Below are positions 1 to 32,355 of a stretch of DNA of 64,000 nucleotides, one piece after another; position 1 is the stretch's first letter; the number at the start of each line of letters is the position of its first letter. Where the stretch lies: assembly GCA_044866775.1 (NCBI GenBank), contig JBIOUG010000010.1, forward strand, positions 29,049 through 93,048. Reading direction: 5' to 3'. Below the pieces are notes generated by a model. That model was not told the DNA's origin, did not search any database, and saw nothing but the letters and a program-made list of their open reading frames with translations. The DNA is from DASUNQ01 sp044866775 (GTDB lineage: Bacteria; Acidobacteriota; Thermoanaerobaculia; Multivoradales; UBA5704). The translations under genes and the position numbers were made by a program.

Positions 1-3000
1 GCGAGGCGGTCGTGGTGGCGCGCGAGGAGCGCGGCGACAAGCGGCTCGTCGCCTATGTCGTGCCGGCCGGCGCGCGCGGCGACGACCTAGTCGCGACGCT
101 GCGCACGCACCTGCGCGACCGGCTCCCCGAGTACATGGTGCCGTCGGCGTTCGTCCTCCTCGACGCGCTGCCGCTCTCACCGAACGCCAAGCTCGACCGC
201 CGCGCCCTCCCCGCCCCCGGGCATTCGGCTGGGGCGGCAGGGGCGCCCGCGGCGGCCGCGCTGGCGCCGCGCAGCGCTGCCGAGGCGACGATCGCCGAGG
301 TCTGGCGCCGCGTCCTGCGCCTCGACGCCGTGGGCGTCGAGGACAACTTCTTCGACCTGGGTGGGCACTCGCTCCTCGTCGTCGAGGTGCAGCGCGAGCT
401 ACGCCAGCGGTTCCCCGGGCGCGACCTGTCGGTCGTCGATCTCTTCCGCTATCCGACGATCGCCGCGGTCGCGGCGTACCTGGCGGGCGACGAGGGCCAG
501 GCGGCGCCGGCCCAGGCTCCGACCGCCGACGCGGCGCCGGAGCCGGCGCTCGACGACGCGGTCGCCATCGTCGGCATGGCCGGCCGCTTCCCGGGCGCCG
601 CGAGCGTCGCGGAGCTCTGGCGCCGCCTCTGCGCCGGCGAGGAGCTGGTCCGCAGCTTCAGCGAGGCGGAGCTCCTCGCCGCGGGCGTCGACCCGGAGCT
701 CGTGGCCGACCCGTGCTACGTGCGGGTGCGCGGCGTCGTCGAGGGGGCGGACCTCTTCGACGCCCGCTTCTTCGACTGCCCGCCGCGCGAGGCGGAGCTG
801 ATCGATCCGCAGCAGCGCGTCTTCTTGGAGTGCGCCGTCGAGGCGCTCGAGGACGCCGGGCACGCGGGCGACCCGCCGGCGTGGCGCCCGCCACGCGTCG
901 GCGTCTTCGCCGGGATGGGGGAGAATCGCTACGTCCTCAACCTCTACGCGAACCCGGCGCTGATGCGGGCGGTCGGCGCCTACCAGGTGGCGATCAGCAA
1001 CAAGAGCGACTACCTGCCGACGCGCGTCTCCTACAAGCTCGACCTGAAGGGGCCGAGCGTCTCTGTGCAGACCGCCTGCTCGACGTCGCTCGTCGCGGTC
1101 CACCTCGCCTGCCGCGCGCTGCTCGCCGGGGAGTGCGACGTGGCGCTCGCGGGCGGCGTGTCGATCCCCGCCGAGCAGACGCGCGGCTACCTCTACGACC
1201 CGGGGCACATCCTCTCGCCCGACGGCCACTGCCGCGCCTTCGACGCCCGGGCCGGCGGCACGGCGCTGGGCGCGGGCGCCGGCGTGGTGGTGCTGCGGCG
1301 GCTGGCCGACGCCCTCGCCGACGGCGACCGCGTCGACGCGGTCATCCTGGGCTCGGCGATCAACAACGACGGCGCCAGGAAGGTGAGCTTCACGGCGCCG
1401 AGCGTCGAGGGCCAGGCCGCGGTCATCCGCGCCGCGCACCGGCAGGCCGGGATCGACCCGCGGTCGATCGGCTACGTCGAGGCGCACGGCACCGGCACGC
1501 GGCTCGGCGACCCGATCGAGGTGCGGGCGCTGGCGGAGGCGTTCGGGGACGCCGGCGGGCAGCGCGGCTGGTGCGGGCTGGGCTCGCTCAAGACGAACCT
1601 CGGGCACCTCGACGCCGCGGCGGGCGTGGCCGGTCTGATCAAGGCGGCACTGGCGGTCAAGGAAGGCGTGATCCCGCCGAGCCTCCACTTCGAGAGCCCG
1701 AACCCCGAGCTGCGGCTCGACGAGACGCCGTTCCGCGTCGTCGGCGCGCGGCGCGAATGGCAGGAGGAGGGGCAGCCGCGGCGCGCGGGGGTCTCCTCGT
1801 TCGGCATCGGCGGCACCAACGCGCACGTCGTGCTCGAGCAGCCACCGCGCCGCGCGGCAGCGGCCGCCGCCCCGGCCCGCTCGTGGCAGCTTCTCGTCCT
1901 CTCGGCGAAGACCGCCAGCGCGCTCGACGCGGGGACCGCGCGCCTCGCCGATCACCTAGAGCGTCACCCGGAGCTTGACCTCGCCGACGTGGCGCACACG
2001 CTGCGCGTCGGCCGGCGCACGTTCGCGCACCGCCGCGCCGTCGTCTGCCGCGACGCAGCCGAAGCGGTGGCGGCGCTGCGTGGGCAAGGCCCCGAGCCGG
2101 CGCTGACGCACGCCGCCGCGCCCGGCAGCCGCGCCGGCGGCCGTCCCGTCGCGTTCCTCTTCCCGGGCCAGGGCGTGCAGCACCCGGGGATGGGCGGCGA
2201 GCTCTACCGCGAGGAGCCGGTCTATCGCGAAGCGCTCGACCGCTGCTGCGATCTCTTCGCCGGCGAGCTGGGGCTCGACTTGCGGAAGGTGTTGCACGAC
2301 GACTCTCCGGAGGCCGCGGAGCGGCTGACGCGCACCGAGCTGGCGCAGCCCGCGCTCTTCGCCGTCGAGTGGGCGCTGGCGGCGCTCTGGACATCCTGGG
2401 GCGTGCGGCCGCATGCGATGCTCGGCCATTCGATCGGCGAGTACGTCGCGGCCTGCCTGGCCGGCGTCTTCACGCTCGAGGAGGCGGTGTCGATCGTCGC
2501 CGCGCGCGGGCGACTCATGGGCAGCCTGCCGACCGGCGCCATGCTGGCCGTCGGCCTGTCGGAGGCCGACGCCGCCGCGCGGATCGCCGGCTTCGGTGGC
2601 GTGCTGGCGGTGGCCGTCGTCAGCTCGCCCGGCTCGTCCGTCGTCTCCGGACCCGAGGCGGTGGTCGAGCGCCTGCGCGAGGAGCTGGCCGCCGAGGGCA
2701 TCGACTGCCGCCGCCTCCACACATCGCACGCCTTCCACTCGCCGATGGTCGAGCCGATCCTGCCGGCCTTCGCGGCGGTGGTGCGGCGCGCGGCGCTCCA
2801 GCCGCCGGCGGTCTCCTTCCTCTCGAACGTCACCGGCACCTGGATTACCGCCGCCGAGGCGACCGATCCGGACTACTGGGTGCGGCACCTGCGCTCGACC
2901 GTGCGCTTCGCCGATGGCCTGGCTGCGCTCGCCGCGGCAGGCGACCAGGTGCTTCTCGAGGTGGGCCCGGGCCGGACGCTGACGACGCTCGCCGCGCAGC

Positions 3001-4349
3001 ACCCCGAGCGGGCGCGGATGGCCGCAGTGGCGAGCCTGCGCCACCCGCAGGACGCGCGGCCCGAGCAGGCCTGCCTCCTCACGGCCGCCGCGCGCCTGTG
3101 GCTGCTCGGCGCCACGGTCGACTGGCGGGCGCTTGCGGGTGAGGAGTCGCGGCACCGCGTGGCGCTGCCAACTTACCCCTTCGAGCGGCGGCGCTACTGG
3201 GTCGATCCGCCGCCTGGCGGCCTCTTCGGGCGCGCGCGGCCCCAGGAGGCGGAACCCGCGAGCTCGGCTGTGCGGACCACCTCAGTGGTCGCCGATGCGG
3301 GGCCGGAAGGCATCGCCGCCGACGGCGGCCGCCCGGAGCTGCAGGTGGCGTTCGTGGCGCCGCGGGATGAGACCGAGCGGCGGATCGCGGGGGCGTGGCG
3401 CGACGTGCTTGGCGTCGAGCGGATCGGCGTCCACGACGACTTCTTCGACCTCGGCGGCAGCTCGCTCTTGGGGGCGCGCCTGACCGCCCGCATGCGCGAT
3501 GTCCTCGCGGTCGAGGTCCCGCCCCACCTCCTGCTCGAGGCGACGACGGTCGCCGCCCTGGCACGGCATCTGGCGCCTGCGGTGGACAGCGGGAACGGTT
3601 CCGCGGCCGCCACCGCCGGAGCACAGGCCGCCTCCCGCCACCCGTGCCTGGTCGAGCTGCACGTGGGTGGCCGCAGCAAGCCGCTCTTCCTCGTCCATCC
3701 GGCGGGCGGGCACCTCTACTGGTTCCGCGACCTGGCGGCGATCCTCGGCGAGGAGCGCCCGGTGCTCGGGCTGCGAGCCCGCGGCCTGGCGCCGGGGGAG
3801 GAGCCGCTGGCGAGCGTCGAGGCGATGGCCGAGCTGTACCTCGCGGCCGTGTGCGAGGCGGCGCCGAGCGGACCGTATCTCCTCGGCGGCGCCTCGATGG
3901 GCGGCATGGTCGCCTACGAGCTAGCGCAGCGGCTGCGTGCGGCCGGCGAGGAGGTGGCGCTGCTGGCGCTGTTCGATACCTACGGTCCGGGCGAGGTGCC
4001 CGCCCACGGACCGGCGGGAGACGGCCAGCCGGGCGACAACGGGCACGGACCGCGGCAGAGCGCGCTCGAGCCCGAGGAGGAGCGGCGGGTCACGGCCGTG
4101 CTGCGGGCCAGCACCGCCGCCATGCGCGCCTACCGCCCGCGTCCCTACGGCGGGCGCCTCGTCTTCTTCCGCGCCGCCGAGCGCCGTCCCGGCGAGCCGC
4201 TGCGCCCCGAGCAGGCGTGGGTCGACCTCGCCGGCGAAGGGGCGGAAGTCCATGTCGTGCCGGGAGACCACGCCTCGATGCACCAGCGGCCCCAGGTCGA
4301 CGCCCTGGCGCGCCGCCTCCGCCCCTCTTTGGTACTCGCCGGTCGGTAA
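1..4349 (+). CDS. Hybrid NRPS/PKS, 5'-partial: A(C-term)-T-KS-AT-T-TE
   Basis: The reading frame is open to the window edge (codon phase starts at base 3), so the true start lies upstream. Domains in order: the end of an adenylation domain (YMVPSAF and NAKLDRRALP, motifs A9-A10, nt 135-215); a carrier domain with GGHSL (nt 290-480); a ketosynthase (nt 555-1850) with active-site Cys in TACSTS (codon 1077) plus EAHGTGT and KTNLGH histidines; an acyltransferase (nt 2145-3030) with GHSIGEY and HAFH, the signature usual for malonyl-CoA; a second carrier (GGSSLLG, nt 3350-3570); and a thioesterase with GGASMGG (Ser codon 3895) and a C-terminal GDHASMH. No ketoreductase or dehydratase fits between AT and the carrier, so the added malonyl unit should stay a beta-keto unit until release. 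The KS-AT-T-TE part is a close paralogue of nt 24490-28314. It would end an assembly line whose earlier modules are not visible. Confidence 0.95.
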   Translation, partial: EAVVVAREERGDKRLVAYVVPAGARGDDLVATLRTHLRDRLPEYMVPSAFVLLDALPLSPNAKLDRRALPAPGHSAGAAGAPAAAALAPRSAAEATIAEVWRRVLRLDAVGVEDNFFDLGGHSLLVVEVQRELRQRFPGRDLSVVDLFRYPTIAAVAAYLAGDEGQAAPAQAPTADAAPEPALDDAVAIVGMAGRFPGAASVAELWRRLCAGEELVRSFSEAELLAAGVDPELVADPCYVRVRGVVEGADLFDARFFDCPPREAELIDPQQRVFLECAVEALEDAGHAGDPPAWRPPRVGVFAGMGENRYVLNLYANPALMRAVGAYQVAISNKSDYLPTRVSYKLDLKGPSVSVQTACSTSLVAVHLACRALLAGECDVALAGGVSIPAEQTRGYLYDPGHILSPDGHCRAFDARAGGTALGAGAGVVVLRRLADALADGDRVDAVILGSAINNDGARKVSFTAPSVEGQAAVIRAAHRQAGIDPRSIGYVEAHGTGTRLGDPIEVRALAEAFGDAGGQRGWCGLGSLKTNLGHLDAAAGVAGLIKAALAVKEGVIPPSLHFESPNPELRLDETPFRVVGARREWQEEGQPRRAGVSSFGIGGTNAHVVLEQPPRRAAAAAAPARSWQLLVLSAKTASALDAGTARLADHLERHPELDLADVAHTLRVGRRTFAHRRAVVCRDAAEAVAALRGQGPEPALTHAAAPGSRAGGRPVAFLFPGQGVQHPGMGGELYREEPVYREALDRCCDLFAGELGLDLRKVLHDDSPEAAERLTRTELAQPALFAVEWALAALWTSWGVRPHAMLGHSIGEYVAACLAGVFTLEEAVSIVAARGRLMGSLPTGAMLAVGLSEADAAARIAGFGGVLAVAVVSSPGSSVVSGPEAVVERLREELAAEGIDCRRLHTSHAFHSPMVEPILPAFAAVVRRAALQPPAVSFLSNVTGTWITAAEATDPDYWVRHLRSTVRFADGLAALAAAGDQVLLEVGPGRTLTTLAAQHPERARMAAVASLRHPQDARPEQACLLTAAARLWLLGATVDWRALAGEESRHRVALPTYPFERRRYWVDPPPGGLFGRARPQEAEPASSAVRTTSVVADAGPEGIAADGGRPELQVAFVAPRDETERRIAGAWRDVLGVERIGVHDDFFDLGGSSLLGARLTARMRDVLAVEVPPHLLLEATTVAALARHLAPAVDSGNGSAAATAGAQAASRHPCLVELHVGGRSKPLFLVHPAGGHLYWFRDLAAILGEERPVLGLRARGLAPGEEPLASVEAMAELYLAAVCEAAPSGPYLLGGASMGGMVAYELAQRLRAAGEEVALLALFDTYGPGEVPAHGPAGDGQPGDNGHGPRQSALEPEEERRVTAVLRASTAAMRAYRPRPYGGRLVFFRAAERRPGEPLRPEQAWVDLAGEGAEVHVVPGDHASMHQRPQVDALARRLRPSLVLAGR

Positions 4350-4675
4350 AGCGGGTGTACGCAGCGCTCGCTGCACCGCTCTGTTTCCAGCATCGGACAT
4401 CGTAGAAAAAACGAGTACGGGCAGACCGCCGGCCCCCCGGCCGACGCGCGAGGCGCGGGGGCGACCGACGGCCGGCGAAGGCACCTGCAAACTCGCCGCA
4501 AACCTGTCCCAAGGCTGGAGGTTAGCGGCACTTGGAGGTTGGCGGCATGCTTCCGGTTCGAAGAGCGAGGACGCCCGCGCCGCAGTCTGAAACGGGCCAG
4601 GACTCGGTGTCTGTTCCTAATCTTTTGCGCGGCATGCCGCGGCCCTCATAAAGCGCAAGGTCGGAGGTGGCGTCG
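4350..4675. other. Intergenic region between two megasynthase genes
   Basis: No gene is seen. The first ~110 bases (shared blocks at about 4359-4375 and 4397-4412) match the DNA after the stop of the downstream megasynthase at 28320-28380, so the module duplication extends past the stop codon. A small GC-rich hairpin (stem CGCGC/GCGCG, 4445-4457) has a counterpart at 28410-28424 but no T run follows it. The last 50 bases hold a possible promoter and palindrome. Confidence 0.6.
4625..4652 (+). promoter_or_regulatory. Possible promoter with embedded 14-bp palindrome
   Basis: TTGCGC (4625-4630) and CATAAA (4647-4652) are separated by 16 bases and could be weak -35/-10 elements for the next gene. 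Between and overlapping them is the perfect palindrome CGCGGCATGCCGCG (4628-4641), well placed to act as an operator. This is pattern reading only; GC-rich DNA gives such palindromes by chance. Confidence 0.25.
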
Positions 4676-10783
<6,108 letters not shown>

Positions 10784-10791
10784 AGGCGGGG

Positions 10792-28314
<17,523 letters not shown>

Positions 28315-28680
28315 GCGGGCACACGCAGCGCTCGCTGCACAGCTCTCTCTCCAGCGCCGGACATCGTAGAAAGAACGAGGGGCGGGCCAGGCTGCCGACT
28401 CCCCGCCGACGCGCGAGACGCGCGGGTGAAGAGTCACGCGCGACTTTCTTCACCGGTTTTGTCCCCCTAAAGGCCGCTTGCCGCACCTATCAGACGTCTA
28501 GGGGCACAGGAGAGCTTCGATGGCGGCGGACGACGTCACGCGCGGACGGCTAAGTGCCGGCATCACAGTGATTTGGCGAGGGCATCACGCCTACGCGAAT
28601 AGTGAACATTACATGCGGCCTGGATCCGGGGCCGATTTCTGATCTTTCGCGCAACCATCCAACCGCAAAGGAGGGTTTCT
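28315..28680. other. Intergenic region after the megasynthase operon
   Basis: No gene is seen. Bases 28320-28380 repeat the DNA downstream of the first synthase stop (4355-4415). The stem CGCGCG/CGCGCG with a 3-base loop (28410-28424) may be a weak terminator but lacks a T run. The region ends with a strong ribosome binding site, AAAGGAGGG (28667-28675), for the next gene. No confident promoter was identified. Confidence 0.6.
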
Positions 28681-30453
28681 TTGGACAAACCACAGGACCA
28701 CGAGGAGTCGAATCCTGAGCTGGACCTCAACCGCCGGCAGTTCCTCGGCGGGGTCGGCGGCGTCACCGCGACACTGGCGGGCGGCCTGACCGGCATCTCC
28801 GCGCTCTCCGGCCTGACGAGCGAGGAGGGGGTGGCGGAGGCCGCTCTCATCGGCCCGCTGAGCCCCGCGGACCGCGCCAGCGAGGCGAAGGCGATCCGGA
28901 AGGAGGCGGCCGATGCGGAGAAGGCGCTCGGCGTCCCCGCGACGCCGACCAACGGCGACGAGGAGACGTACACCAACTTCATCGGCAACTACCACAAGTG
29001 CCTGCCGCACGACAGCATCACCGGTCTGGTCGATCCGGCGGCGTACAACGCGCTCACCGGGGCGATCCAGATGGGCACGTTCGCGGCCTTCGACGCGGTG
29101 CCGCTGGGCGTCCCGAACCAGAATCGGCTGCTGAACCCGCTCGGCGCCAACGCCTTCGGCATGGCCGGCCCGGACGCGCAGGCGGTCGGCACGCCGGCGC
29201 CGCCGTCGGTGGCCAGCGCCGCCCTCGCGGCCGATGCCGCCGAGGTCTACTGGATGGCGCTCGCCCGCGACGTCTCCTTCGCCGACTACGGCACCTCGTC
29301 GGTCATCGCCGACGCCTGCGCGGACTTGAACAACCTGCCGGGCTACGCCGGCCCCAAGGACCCGAGCACCAACCTGGTCACGCCGCAGGTGCTGTTCCGC
29401 ATGAACTCCCCGGGCGTTCTCGACGGCCCGATGGTGTCGCAGTTCCTGCTCCGCAACTGGGTCTTCGACGCCTCGACGATCACGCCGTTCGTGATCACCT
29501 CGCTGCCCGGCGAGGACTACATGACGCAGTGGAACGAGTGGCTGGCGATCCAGAACGGGGCGTTTGCGGTCGGAGGGCTCAACCCGATCCTCGACGGCAC
29601 GCTGCGCCTGCCGCGCAACGCCCGCGACGTCGGCATGGTCTCGGCCTTCGACCGCGTGTACACGATCTACCTGCGCGCGGCGCACATCCTCCAGAACTTC
29701 TGCAACTTCAGTACGGGCGCCAACTGCGACCTCGCGCACCCCTACCGCAACACCACCAAGCAGGCCGGCTTCACCACCTTCGGCCTCGCCTGGCTGTTCG
29801 AGAACCTGGCCTCCGTCGGCCGCTCCGAGCAGAACACCTGGTGGTCGAAGTGGAACGTGCACCGCTTCGTGCGGCCGGAGGAGTACGGCGGGCTCGTGCA
29901 GAGCAACCTCGCCGACGGCGCGTCGCACCCGATCCACAGCGACCTGACGAGCGTCTCGACCGTGCTGCCGCGGATCTTCGCCGCCAACGCGGCGCGTAAT
30001 GCGGCACGTGGCCTCAGCGGCGGCGGCACGTACCTGCTGTCGCAGGGGCTGCGCAGCGGCTGCCCGGCGCACCCGTCGTTCCCCGCCGGCCACGCCTTCT
30101 CGGCCGGCGCCTGCGTGACCTTCCTCAAGGCGTTCGTCCTCGAGACGCGCATGTGGACGGGGGTGCTGCCGACGGTCAAGCCGAACGCCGACGGCACGGC
30201 GACCGTGCCGTACGTGGTCGGCGTCGACGGGCCGGCGCTCACGCTCGTCGGCGAGCTCAACAAGCTGGCGCACAACCTGACCTACGGCCGGAGCATGATC
30301 GGCATCCACTTCCGGGCCGACAACGACGCCGGCCTACTCCAGGGCGAGGAGGTGGCGATCCGCACCCTGCGCGAGCAGATGGCCACCTACCCCGAGCCGT
30401 TCACCGGCTTCACGCTCACCAAGTTCGACGGCACGACGATCGTCATCTCCTGA
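28681..30453 (+). CDS. Tat-exported vanadium-dependent haloperoxidase family protein
   Basis: The start is TTG 28681, six bases after AAAGGAGGG; 590 residues. The N-terminus has a twin-arginine signal (NRRQFLGG, about residues 19-26, then an Ala/Gly/Leu-rich stretch), so the protein is exported folded. The C-terminal half carries the vanadate-pocket pattern of the haloperoxidase/PAP2 acid phosphatase superfamily: Lys 390 in KWNVHRFVRP, Ser/Gly/His in PSFPAGHA (His 471), and Arg/His in RSMIGIHFRADN (His 543). Such enzymes oxidise halide with hydrogen peroxide, but the fold also includes phosphatases, so halide use is inferred. It lies 366 bp after the NRPS/PKS operon on the same strand and could halogenate the product outside the cytoplasm. 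It may equally be an unrelated exported oxidase. Confidence 0.88.
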   Translation: MDKPQDHEESNPELDLNRRQFLGGVGGVTATLAGGLTGISALSGLTSEEGVAEAALIGPLSPADRASEAKAIRKEAADAEKALGVPATPTNGDEETYTNFIGNYHKCLPHDSITGLVDPAAYNALTGAIQMGTFAAFDAVPLGVPNQNRLLNPLGANAFGMAGPDAQAVGTPAPPSVASAALAADAAEVYWMALARDVSFADYGTSSVIADACADLNNLPGYAGPKDPSTNLVTPQVLFRMNSPGVLDGPMVSQFLLRNWVFDASTITPFVITSLPGEDYMTQWNEWLAIQNGAFAVGGLNPILDGTLRLPRNARDVGMVSAFDRVYTIYLRAAHILQNFCNFSTGANCDLAHPYRNTTKQAGFTTFGLAWLFENLASVGRSEQNTWWSKWNVHRFVRPEEYGGLVQSNLADGASHPIHSDLTSVSTVLPRIFAANAARNAARGLSGGGTYLLSQGLRSGCPAHPSFPAGHAFSAGACVTFLKAFVLETRMWTGVLPTVKPNADGTATVPYVVGVDGPALTLVGELNKLAHNLTYGRSMIGIHFRADNDAGLLQGEEVAIRTLREQMATYPEPFTGFTLTKFDGTTIVIS

Positions 30454-30478
30454 TCCGCCGCGATCACGCGGCTCTCGA

Positions 30479-30515
30479 GGGGTGGCCCCTGGGGCTGGGG
30501 CCACCCCCTTTTTTT
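30479..30515 (+). terminator. Strong rho-independent terminator
   Basis: A perfect 11-bp stem, GGGGTGGCCCC (30479-30489) with GGGGCCACCCC (30497-30507) and a 7-base loop, is followed by C and seven T residues (30509-30515). It closes the haloperoxidase transcript just before the convergent RNA methyltransferase gene. Confidence 0.93.
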
Positions 30516-30522
30516 GCTTCCG

Positions 30523-31686
30523 TCAGTAGAGATCGAACACCAGGATCCGCGCTTCGAGCGGGCCGTTCCACACCGGGATGCGCCGGCGGGGGCGAAGGCC
30601 GATGCCTTTGCCAAGAGCCGGACCGCCGGCGAGGACGGCGGCCTGCCAGCCGGCGAAGCGGCGCTTGAGCAGGTCACCGAGGCGCCGCCACTGCTCGGCC
30701 GCGCCGGCGAGCCGCTCGCCGTGGGGCGGGTTGACGACCACGAGGCCGGGACCGTCCGCCGGCGGCTCCAGCTCGAAGGCGTCGCCACGCGCCAGCCGCG
30801 CGCGCTCGGCGAGCCCGGCCCGCGCGAGATTGGCGCCGGCGGCGCGCAACGCCTCGGCCGAGGTGTCCACACCCAGCAGACGCAGGCTCTCGGCACCGGG
30901 TGCCCGGAGCGGCTCGGCGCGGACTGCCGCGAACGCCTCCGCGGCGAACCCGGGCAGCCGCTCGAAGGCCCAGCCCCCGGCCCCCGGCTCGGCCCGCAGC
31001 GCCCCCGGCGGACGGCCGAGAGCGAGCCATCCGGCTTCGACCAGGAGCGTCCCCGAGCCGCACATCGGATCGACGACCGGCCCCGCGCCGCTCCATCCCG
31101 AGGCCAGCACGCAGGCCGCCGCAAGCTGCTCGCGCAGCGGCGCCGCGACCGAGGCGACACGGTAGCCCCGGCGATCGAGCGGCTCGCCCGAAGTGTCCAG
31201 CAAGAGGGTGGCGCGGTCGTGGTGGAGGCGCAGCCGCAGCGCCAGGTCGGGGCGCTCGCGGTCGACGGCCGAGCGGCGGCCCCAGCGGTCGCGCTGGCCG
31301 TCGACCAGGCCGTCTTTCACCTTGAGCGCCGCCCACTGCGGGTCGCGCACGGCCGAGCCGGCGACGCTGGCGCGCACGGCGAGGCTGCGCGCCGGGTGGA
31401 GGAGCGCGACCAGCTCCTCGCGCTCTGCCGTGACGACGGCACCCGCGGCGAGCGCGCGTGCGCCGGCGGCGAGCGCGTCGCCGTCCGGCGCGTCCCAGGC
31501 GGCGATCTCGACCAGCACCCGGTTGGCGGTACGCAGCCGCCAGTTGGCGCGCCAGCAGTCTTCCCAGGCGCCGCGGAAAGAGACCGCGCCGCGCTCGCGG
31601 GCGAGGTCGCGCGCCCCGAGCGCGGCCAGCTCGCCCGCCAGCAGCTCCTCGAGACCGAGACCGCAGGTGGCGACGAGGTCGAGCAT
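30523..31686 (-). CDS. RlmL-like THUMP-domain class I RNA methyltransferase
   Basis: The 387-residue protein has an N-terminal region typical of THUMP/ferredoxin-like RNA-binding modules (starts MLDLVATCGLGLEELL), then a Rossmann methyltransferase with the SAM-binding motif DPMCGSGT at residues 206-213 and the catalytic NPPHGER at 319-325. This N-P-P-x-G-E-R motif marks the COG0116 family that methylates N2 of a guanine in 23S rRNA (E. coli RlmL, G2445). It lacks the second RlmK-like half of the E. coli fusion. The exact target base is inferred. It is convergent with the haloperoxidase gene and divergent from the cysteine dioxygenase gene. Confidence 0.85.
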   Translation of the reverse strand: MLDLVATCGLGLEELLAGELAALGARDLARERGAVSFRGAWEDCWRANWRLRTANRVLVEIAAWDAPDGDALAAGARALAAGAVVTAEREELVALLHPARSLAVRASVAGSAVRDPQWAALKVKDGLVDGQRDRWGRRSAVDRERPDLALRLRLHHDRATLLLDTSGEPLDRRGYRVASVAAPLREQLAAACVLASGWSGAGPVVDPMCGSGTLLVEAGWLALGRPPGALRAEPGAGGWAFERLPGFAAEAFAAVRAEPLRAPGAESLRLLGVDTSAEALRAAGANLARAGLAERARLARGDAFELEPPADGPGLVVVNPPHGERLAGAAEQWRRLGDLLKRRFAGWQAAVLAGGPALGKGIGLRPRRRIPVWNGPLEARILVFDLY

Positions 31687-31765
31687 CGCGCAAGTCTAAC
31701 CAGCGGCGCGTGGTATCCTGACCACGGCGACCCGCCCGGCCGCCACCCCGACCAGGGAGAGGACC

Positions 31766-32335
31766 ATGGACGCAGCCTGTTCACCGGCGGTCAGCCGGAT
31801 GATCGAGCAGTGGCGCGAGACGGTGCGCGGCGGCGACGTCGACGCCATCACGCGCCGCATCAAGCGAGACCTCAGCGAGCAGATCCGGGGCGAAGGGGTG
31901 GAGCTGCCGCCGGCCTACCGCCACACGCTTCCCGACCACTACGCGCGGCGCCTCCTCTACCGCGATCCCGAGCTGCCGCTCACCGCGGTGGTCATGGCCT
32001 GGGCGCCCAGCCAGCAGACGCCGCTGCACGACCATTCGGGGATCTGGTGCGTCGAAGGGGTGGTGGAAGGGGAGATGGAGGTCGTCCGCTTCGAGCTGCT
32101 CGAGGAGTGCGGCGGCCGATGTCGCTTCGGCGAGTTCGAGCGCCTGCGGGCCGGCACCGGCTCGGCAGGGGCGCTGATCCCGCCGCTCGAGTACCACGTC
32201 CTGCGCAATCCCACCGGTCGCACCGTCATCACTCTCCACGTCTACGGCGGCGAGATGGACCACTGCGGCGTCTTCGTGCCGCAGCCGGACGGGAGCTGGC
32301 GGCGCGAGGAAAAAGCCCTCTCCTACACCGACTGA
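31766..32335 (+). CDS. Cysteine dioxygenase family protein (cupin)
   Basis: 189 residues, with ATG 31766 preceded by GGGAGAGG. The cupin metal site is visible: HDHSG (His 88 and His 90) and LHVYGGEM (His 158), the three-histidine iron site of thiol dioxygenases, with the WCVEGVVEGEMEV strand between. The family oxidises cysteine (or 3-mercaptopropionate) to the sulfinate with O2. The gene is 20 bp upstream of a sulfite oxidase-type gene on the same strand, which fits a cysteine sulfur oxidation route: sulfinate, sulfite, sulfate. The choice between cysteine and 3-mercaptopropionate as substrate is not settled by what I can see. Confidence 0.88.
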   Translation: MDAACSPAVSRMIEQWRETVRGGDVDAITRRIKRDLSEQIRGEGVELPPAYRHTLPDHYARRLLYRDPELPLTAVVMAWAPSQQTPLHDHSGIWCVEGVVEGEMEVVRFELLEECGGRCRFGEFERLRAGTGSAGALIPPLEYHVLRNPTGRTVITLHVYGGEMDHCGVFVPQPDGSWRREEKALSYTD

Positions 32336-32355
32336 GCGCTCCCGCCGCCGATCCC

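Noticed and set aside
30514..32355. Upstream extension of the sulfite oxidase-type frame to 980 codons
   Set aside because: It would overlap the RNA methyltransferase (antisense) and the whole cysteine dioxygenase; recognisable sulfite oxidase sequence starts only after 32356.
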